Assembly: GCA_945878065.1 (NCBI GenBank)
Contig: CAMDXA010000010.1
Coordinates: 1 to 64,000, forward strand
DNA: 64,000 bases
From: Bordetella parapertussis
GTDB taxonomy: Bacteria; Pseudomonadota; Gammaproteobacteria; Burkholderiales; Burkholderiaceae_C
Direction: 5' to 3'
Shown here piece by piece: positions 60,001 to 64,000 of the stretch. A program made the position numbers and the translations under genes. Position 1 is the stretch's first letter. Each line of letters begins with the position of its first letter. Under the pieces are notes generated by a model. That model made no database searches, had not been told where the DNA came from, and saw only the letters and a program-made list of their open reading frames with translations.

Positions 60001-60196
60001 CGAATCAGCGGTGCGGCGTTTGCGTCCGATTGTCTTGACCGCCGCCGCCGCCGTGCTCGCCATGATCCCCTTGTCGCGCAGCGTGTTTTGGGGTCCTATG
60101 GCGGTGGCCATCATGGGCGGCTTGGTGGTGGCCACGGTGTTGACTTTGCTGGCGCTGCCCGCCATGTATGCCGCATGGTTCAGGGTTAAGCGTTGA
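57077..60196 (+). CDS. RND efflux pump inner-membrane permease
   Basis: A 1039-residue RND transporter with 12 predicted TM helices in two halves and two large periplasmic domains. WALNHRAFTRYLMVVLLLLG is TM1; LGLLVDDAIIAVEMMVRKME in TM4 carries the proton-relay Asp pair; LLGVIALMGMIQRNSVILID and VLTAAAAVLAMIPLSRSVFW lie in the C-terminal half. It belongs to the HAE-1-like subgroup that opens with an FNLSEWALNHR segment. Substrates are not readable from sequence. It is coupled to the adaptor by a 4-bp overlap and ended by the terminator at 60251. Confidence 0.94.
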   Translation: MTDSSNSAKGFNLSEWALNHRAFTRYLMVVLLLLGVAAYFQLAQDEDPPFTFRAMVVRTYWPGATAQQVAEQVTDKIERVLQEAPYADKIRSYSKPGESQVIFQLKDYSKPQEVADVWYAVRKKIGDMRHTLPQGVQGPFFNDDFGDVYGVIYALQADGFSPAELHDIADDVRQQLLRVKDVSKVELFGVQDEKIFIEIPQKRLAQLGLDLNAVLAQLGQQNAVESAGNLQTPQDVVQIRVAGQFEAVAQLSAMPIRGVSGQQLRLGDIATISRGHADPPNVKVRFQGQQVVALGVSMTKGGDIIRLGKSLEVVVDKLQASLPAGVKLSNVQNQPIAVSRSVGEFISVLIEAVVIVLLVSFVSLGWHKGGRFGWYVDMRPGLVVGITIPLVLAMTFLAMYYWDIGLHKISLGSLIISLGLLVDDAIIAVEMMVRKMEEGFDKVRAATFAYEVTAMPMLTGTLITAAGFLPIGLAKSVTGEYTFAIFAVTVIALLLSWWVSVFFVPLLGIWLLQVKPQHAANHPQELFDSVFYNAFRATVNWCVEHRWITIGATLLTFALGIAGMGKVQQQFFPDSSRPEIMMDVWFPEGTSLQANEALVKQIEKRMMSLNGVDSVSTWVGSGVPRFYLPLDQIFPQTNVSQFIVLPMDLDTRESLRVALPALMATEFPEVRARVKLLPNGPPVPFPVQFRVSGPDPLVLRQRADEVKAVMRENSNTRDVNDNWNESVKVMRFEVDQDKARALGVTSQSIAQTLRVLLSGNPVGQFREGDKLIDMVLRQPASERQTMTDLGNAYLPTSSGKAIPLLQIAKPVFDWEPGVMWRENRDYAITAQCDIAEGLQGATVTQQLLPSLKALEAKWVEQGLSAYTISVAGAVEESAKGSSSIAAGLPLMLFVTFTLLMIQLQSFSRAMLVFLTGPMGIAGVAMSLLLLDRPFGFVALLGVIALMGMIQRNSVILIDQIEQDRAKGIPAWDAIVESAVRRLRPIVLTAAAAVLAMIPLSRSVFWGPMAVAIMGGLVVATVLTLLALPAMYAAWFRVKR

Positions 60197-60250
60197 GGGC
60201 CAAATCGGCAGGGGAAGCCGGTTAGAATTTCGTTTTGACCGATTTTGAAC

Positions 60251-60287
60251 GGGCGGTCTGTTCAGGCAGACCGCCCTTTGCTTTTAT
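60251..60287 (+). terminator. Rho-independent terminator after the RND operon
   Basis: GGGCGGTCTG (60251-60260), loop TTCAGG and CAGACCGCCC (60267-60276) make a perfect 10-bp stem followed by TTTGCTTTTATT. It lies 54 bp after the pump stop and just ahead of tRNA-Leu. Confidence 0.92.
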
Positions 60288-60295
60288 TGTGGCCC

Positions 60296-60382
60296 GCGCG
60301 GGTGGCGAAATTGGTAGACGCACCAGGTTTAGGTCCTGACGCCAGCAATGGTGTGGGGGTTCGAGTCCCCCCCCGCGCACCA
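60296..60382 (+). tRNA. tRNA-Leu (anticodon TAG)
   Basis: An 87-nt class II tRNA. The acceptor stem GCGCGGG (60296-60302) pairs with CCCGCGC (60372-60378), the discriminator is A and CCA is encoded. The D arm TGGCGAAATTGGTAGACGCA, anticodon loop TTTAGGT (anticodon TAG), a short variable arm, and the T arm GGGGGTTCGAGTCCCCC are all present. The top pair of the anticodon stem is a C-A mismatch where E. coli has C-G. It decodes CUN leucine codons and sits ahead of tig, as in many Comamonadaceae. Confidence 0.97.
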
Positions 60383-60429
60383 AAGCGTTCACTTTCTGAC
60401 GCGTGTCGATTCATTTTGGAGAAGCCCTC

Positions 60430-61740
60430 ATGGCCGTTACTGTTGAAACACTAGAAAAATTAGAGCGCAAAATCACCTTGACTTTGCCGACTTCCGTCAT
60501 TCAAAACGAGGTCAATACCCGCCTCAAACGTCTTGCCCGTCAAGTCAAGGTTGATGGCTTTCGCCCAGGCAAAGTTCCCATGAATATCGTTGCACAGCGC
60601 TATGGCTATTCGGTGCATTACGAGGTCATGAACGACAAAGTCGGTGAAGCTTTCAGCGTGGCCGCCAACGAAGCCAAATTGCGTGTCGCCGGACAACCGC
60701 GCATCAGCGAAAAAGACCAGCCCTCAGAGACTGAAATGGCCTTTGATGCCATCTTCGAGGTGTACCCCGAAGTGGTGATCAAAGATTTGGGTCAAGCCGA
60801 GGTGGAAACTTTACAGACCCATGTCACCGATGAAGCGATTGACAAAACGGTTGAAATTTTGCGCAAACAAAAGCGTACTTTTGCACAACGTGCCTTAGAT
60901 GCTGCCGTTGCCAAAGACGACCGCGTGACTGTGGACTTTATCGGCAAAATTGACGGCGAGCCGTTTGATGGCGGTCGCGCTGAAGACTTCCAATTTGTGG
61001 TGGGCGAAGGCCAGATGCTCAAGGAATTTGAAGAAGCAGTGGTCGGCATGAAAATCGGTGAAAGCAAAACCTTCCCGCTCAGCTTCCCCGAGGATTACCA
61101 AGGCCGTGAAGTCGCCGGAAAGACAGCCGATTTCATGGTGACATTGAAAAAATTGGAAGCCACACATCTGCCCGAAGTCACCAATGAATTGGCCAAGTCG
61201 CTGGGCGTGGCAGATGCCACCGTCGACGCTTTGCGTGCCGATATTCGCAAAAACCTCGATCGAGAAGTCAAATACCGCTTGCTCGGTCGCAACAAGCAAG
61301 CCGCGCTGGATGCTTTGGTTTCGCATGCTGAGCTGGATCTGCCCAATTCCATCGTGCAGTCTGAGCTCGACCGCATGGCCCAAGGTGCCCGCGAAGAACT
61401 CAAGCAACGCGGTATCAAAGACGCCGACAAAGCGCCTATCCCTGATGAAGTTTTCCGCCCGCAGGCCGAGCGTCGTGTGCGCATGGGCTTGGTAGTTTCC
61501 GAAGTTGTGCGCATGCACAACCTGCAAGCCACGCCTGATCAAATCAAGGCGCATGTTGAAGAACTCGCCGCCAGTTATGAAAAACCCGCTGAAGTCATTC
61601 GCTGGTACTACAGTGACAACCGCCGCATGGCTGAGGTTGAAGCCATTGTGATTGAGAACAATGTCACCAGCTATGTCTTGTCCTTGGTCAAACCCAAGGC
61701 CAAAGAAGTTAGTTTTGACGAATTGATGAGCCAGGCCTGA
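60430..61740 (+). CDS. tig: Trigger factor
   Basis: A 436-residue ribosome-associated chaperone and peptidyl-prolyl isomerase. The ribosome-binding signature is [10 protein letters not shown] near residue 45; the FKBP domain follows ([39 protein letters not shown]), and the C-terminal arms close the protein. ATG 60430 is preceded by GGAG at 60418-60421; the in-frame codon at 60403 would overlap the tRNA-Leu region. First gene of tig-clpP-clpX-lon, linking folding and proteolysis. Confidence 0.96.
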   Translation: MAVTVETLEKLERKITLTLPTSVIQNEVNTRLKRLARQVKVDGFRPGKVPMNIVAQRYGYSVHYEVMNDKVGEAFSVAANEAKLRVAGQPRISEKDQPSETEMAFDAIFEVYPEVVIKDLGQAEVETLQTHVTDEAIDKTVEILRKQKRTFAQRALDAAVAKDDRVTVDFIGKIDGEPFDGGRAEDFQFVVGEGQMLKEFEEAVVGMKIGESKTFPLSFPEDYQGREVAGKTADFMVTLKKLEATHLPEVTNELAKSLGVADATVDALRADIRKNLDREVKYRLLGRNKQAALDALVSHAELDLPNSIVQSELDRMAQGAREELKQRGIKDADKAPIPDEVFRPQAERRVRMGLVVSEVVRMHNLQATPDQIKAHVEELAASYEKPAEVIRWYYSDNRRMAEVEAIVIENNVTSYVLSLVKPKAKEVSFDELMSQA

Positions 61741-61760
61741 GGCCTGAACCGGAGACTTTC

Positions 61761-62369
61761 ATGAGCACATTAGATATCCAATCCCTGGGCATGGTCCCCG
61801 TGGTGATCGAGCAAAGTGGCCGGGGAGAGCGAGCCTATGACATTTACTCGCGCTTGCTGCGTGAGCGCGTCATTTTTTTGGTGGGTCCGGTCAACGACCA
61901 CACGGCCAATTTGGTGGTAGCCCAGTTGTTATTTCTCGAGAGCGAAAACCCAGACAAGGACATTTCCCTCTACATCAATTCTCCTGGCGGCTCGGTCAGC
62001 GCTGGCATGGCCATTTTTGACACGATGAACTTCATCAAACCGCAAGTCTCCACGCTGTGCACCGGCATGGCCGCCAGCATGGGTGCTTTTTTGCTCGCTG
62101 CGGGCGCCAAAGGCAAACGCTTTAGCTTGCCCAATTCCAAGGTCATGATCCACCAGCCTTTGGGCGGCACACAAGGCCAAGCCACTGAAATTGAAATAGC
62201 AGCGCGTGAAATCATCAAAACACGCGAACGCCTGAACCAGATGCTGTCAGAGGCCACGGGTCAACCCTTGTCGCGTATCGAGCAAGACACCGAGCGCGAC
62301 TATTACTTGACAGCCGAAGAAGCCAAAGCTTATGGATTGGTAGATGACGTGATTGCCAAACGCCCTTGA
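61761..62369 (+). CDS. clpP: ATP-dependent Clp protease proteolytic subunit
   Basis: A 202-residue serine peptidase. [20 protein letters not shown] holds the catalytic Ser, [19 protein letters not shown] the His, and the Asp lies in [10 protein letters not shown]. The N-terminal [20 protein letters not shown] loop contacts ClpX. GGAG lies before the ATG, 20 bp after tig. It forms the 14-mer ClpP chamber that works with ClpX encoded downstream. Confidence 0.97.
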   Translation: MSTLDIQSLGMVPVVIEQSGRGERAYDIYSRLLRERVIFLVGPVNDHTANLVVAQLLFLESENPDKDISLYINSPGGSVSAGMAIFDTMNFIKPQVSTLCTGMAASMGAFLLAAGAKGKRFSLPNSKVMIHQPLGGTQGQATEIEIAAREIIKTRERLNQMLSEATGQPLSRIEQDTERDYYLTAEEAKAYGLVDDVIAKRP

Positions 62370-62464
62370 GCCAGCGTTTCACTCCCAAACCCACCTCTGA
62401 GCGCTCGGGCCTAGCCTCTTCAGATTTGAGTATCATTCGACCATCCTCAACCGGTACCTACTGA

Positions 62465-63727
62465 ATGGCCGATAAAAAAGCATCCTCTGGCGAAAAGACG
62501 CTGTACTGCTCTTTTTGCGGTAAGAGCCAACACGAAGTCAAAAAACTGATTGCCGGCCCCTCGGTTTTCATTTGCGATGAATGCATTGATTTGTGCAATG
62601 ACATCATTCGAGACGAACTGCCTGCCAGCACAGTGCGCGAAGGCAAGGGCGATTTGCCCACCCCCATCGAAATCAAAACCAATCTTGACAACTACGTCAT
62701 CGGCCAAGAGCCTGCCAAGCGTGCTTTGTCTGTGGCGGTGTACAACCACTACAAGCGTTTGCAGCACAAGCTCGATTCCAAAAAAGATGATGTCGAACTC
62801 TCCAAAAGCAATATTTTGCTGATCGGCCCCACCGGTTCAGGCAAAACATTGCTCGCGCAAACGCTCGCTCGTATGCTCAACGTGCCGTTTGTCATGGCCG
62901 ACGCCACCACCTTGACCGAAGCCGGTTATGTGGGCGAAGATGTCGAAAATATCATCCAAAAACTGCTGCAAAACTGCAATTACGATGTCGAGCGTGCCCA
63001 ACGCGGTATTGTTTATATCGACGAGATTGACAAAATTTCCCGCAAGTCTGACAACCCTTCCATCACCCGCGATGTGTCGGGCGAAGGCGTGCAACAAGCC
63101 TTGCTCAAGCTGATCGAAGGCACCATGGCCAGCGTGCCGCCGCAAGGCGGGCGCAAGCACCCTAACCAAGACTTTTTGCAAGTGGACACCACCAACATTT
63201 TGTTCATTTGCGGTGGCGCATTCGCCGGTCTGGAAAAAGTCATTGAAAACCGCACGGAGCGTTCCGGCATCGGTTTCAGCGCCGTGGTTAAAACCAAAAA
63301 AGAGCGCAGCCTGACGGAAATGTTCGGCCAGGTCGAGCCTGAAGATTTGATCAAGTTCGGTTTGATCCCCGAGTTGGTCGGTCGCTTGCCGGTGGTCACG
63401 ACGCTCAGCGAGTTGACCGAAGACGCGCTGGTGCAAATTTTGACCGAGCCGAAAAATGCCTTGGTCAAGCAATACGGCAAGTTATTCGCCATGGAAGGCG
63501 TGGAGCTTGAAATTCGCCCGTCTGCTTTGAAAGCCATCGCCAAAAAAGCGCTGGATCGCAAAACAGGCGCACGCGGATTGCGTTCCATCATTGAACAATC
63601 GCTGATTGACACCATGTTTGAGTTGCCCAACAGCAGCAATGTGGAAAAAGTGGTGGTGGAAGAATCCACTGTCGATGAAAACAAACCCCCTTTGCTGGTG
63701 TACCGAGAGGCCGCTAAAAAGGCTTGA
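62465..63727 (+). CDS. clpX: ATP-dependent Clp protease ATP-binding subunit ClpX
   Basis: A 420-residue AAA+ unfoldase. The zinc-binding domain has [11 protein letters not shown] and [10 protein letters not shown]; Walker A is [15 protein letters not shown], Walker B YIDEIDKI, the pore loop [10 protein letters not shown], and the ClpP-docking loop contains IGF (SGIGFSAVV). The gene is 95 bp after clpP; a GAGCGCTC palindrome lies in that gap. A clear terminator follows the stop, so lon is likely to have its own promoter. Confidence 0.97.
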   Translation: MADKKASSGEKTLYCSFCGKSQHEVKKLIAGPSVFICDECIDLCNDIIRDELPASTVREGKGDLPTPIEIKTNLDNYVIGQEPAKRALSVAVYNHYKRLQHKLDSKKDDVELSKSNILLIGPTGSGKTLLAQTLARMLNVPFVMADATTLTEAGYVGEDVENIIQKLLQNCNYDVERAQRGIVYIDEIDKISRKSDNPSITRDVSGEGVQQALLKLIEGTMASVPPQGGRKHPNQDFLQVDTTNILFICGGAFAGLEKVIENRTERSGIGFSAVVKTKKERSLTEMFGQVEPEDLIKFGLIPELVGRLPVVTTLSELTEDALVQILTEPKNALVKQYGKLFAMEGVELEIRPSALKAIAKKALDRKTGARGLRSIIEQSLIDTMFELPNSSNVEKVVVEESTVDENKPPLLVYREAAKKA

Positions 63728-63737
63728 TTTCCCTAAC

Positions 63738-63766
63738 GGGCTGGTCAGTATCCAGCCCATTTTTTT
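63738..63766 (+). terminator. Rho-independent terminator after clpX
   Basis: GGGCTGG (63738-63744), loop TCAGTAT and CCAGCCC (63752-63758) form a perfect 7-bp stem followed by a T-run to 63766. It is 11 bp past the clpX stop. Confidence 0.9.
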
Positions 63767-63782
63767 GATTGGAAGTTTGACC

Positions 63783-64000
63783 ATGTCAGGACAAACCCAT
63801 TTGCCCTCCGAGCCTATCGACCTGCCGATGTTGCCTTTGCGTGACGTGGTGGTGTTTCCGCACATGGTGATTCCTTTGTTTGTGGGAAGACCTAAGAGCA
63901 TCAAAGCGCTTGAAACCGCCATGGGTGCCGACCGTAGCATCATGTTGGTGGCGCAAAAAACCGCCGCCAAAGACGAACCTGCCGTCGGCGATATGTTTCA
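63783..64000 (+). CDS. lon: Lon protease (partial, N-terminus only)
   Basis: The first 72 codons of Lon, truncated by the right edge. [20 protein letters not shown] followed by [11 protein letters not shown] is the Lon N-terminal (substrate-binding) domain signature. The ATP-dependent serine protease core lies beyond the window. ATG 63783 follows the clpX terminator by 16 bp, in the conserved tig-clpP-clpX-lon order. Confidence 0.94.
   Translation, partial: MSGQTHLPSEPIDLPMLPLRDVVVFPHMVIPLFVGRPKSIKALETAMGADRSIMLVAQKTAAKDEPAVGDMF

Noticed and set aside
62399-62406. GAGCGCTC palindrome between clpP and clpX
   Set aside because: It could be a promoter or processing element, but an 8-bp palindrome alone in a 95-bp gap is too weak to list as a feature.

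Overview
This window looks like the chromosome of a mid-GC betaproteobacterium, most likely Burkholderiales/Comamonadaceae. The evidence is conserved gene order: tRNA-Leu(UAG)-tig-clpP-clpX-lon, rpsP-rimM-trmD-rplS, purM-perM-hda-HAD-pcnB-folK, argF-argD/rpsT-murJ, hemH with hpnCDE, and a large purine-degradation region containing a membrane-bound urate hydroxylase (PuuD) and a UraD-AllC fusion. No phage, plasmid, complete insertion sequence, CRISPR array or rRNA was seen.

Bases 1-6776 form an ion-transport region. On the minus strand lie a DUF1538 membrane transporter, two small PII-like proteins and an unrecognised helical protein, closed by a clear terminator. After it come two tandem 6-TM cation channel genes (the second runs off the left edge) whose pore filters read GYGN and GWGN instead of GYGD. 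On the plus strand is a third channel with two voltage-sensor domains and only one pore. This is the least ordinary part of the window.

Bases 6778-29078 hold purine uptake and catabolism. Present are adenine deaminase, guanine deaminase, xanthine dehydrogenase (xdhA, xdhB, xdhC), PuuD, hydroxyisourate hydrolase, an OHCU decarboxylase-allantoate amidohydrolase fusion and a glycerate kinase. Uptake is by a BMP-type nucleoside/purine ABC transporter. A Rieske oxygenase resembling methylxanthine N-demethylases, an FAD monooxygenase, a secreted HNH-like protein and a fatty-acid-hydroxylase-like protein are interspersed. Allantoinase is absent. Two direct copies of a non-coding repeat (10559-10805 and 23411-23733, sharing a 115-bp identical block) bracket the middle of this region, and the second separates the ABC permeases from their binding protein.

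Bases 29101-48775 are mostly housekeeping: arginine synthesis (argF, argD), rpsT, murJ, purM, perM, hda, pcnB, folK, the rpsP-rimM-trmD-rplS operon, a Nudix hydrolase, rsgA, an M48 protease, orn and an rhlE-type helicase. Bases 49074-51862, behind an AT-rich leader, are a compact envelope/cytoskeleton operon: bactofilin, M23 peptidase, a second bactofilin, and an HTH-TM RodZ-like protein. Then come hemH and squalene synthesis (hpnE, hpnD, hpnC) on the minus strand, a two-gene RND efflux operon, tRNA-Leu, and tig-clpP-clpX-lon (lon truncated by the right edge).

Starts were chosen by visible ribosome-binding sites, family N-termini and overlaps with upstream genes. Functions come from motif recognition only; no database search was run.
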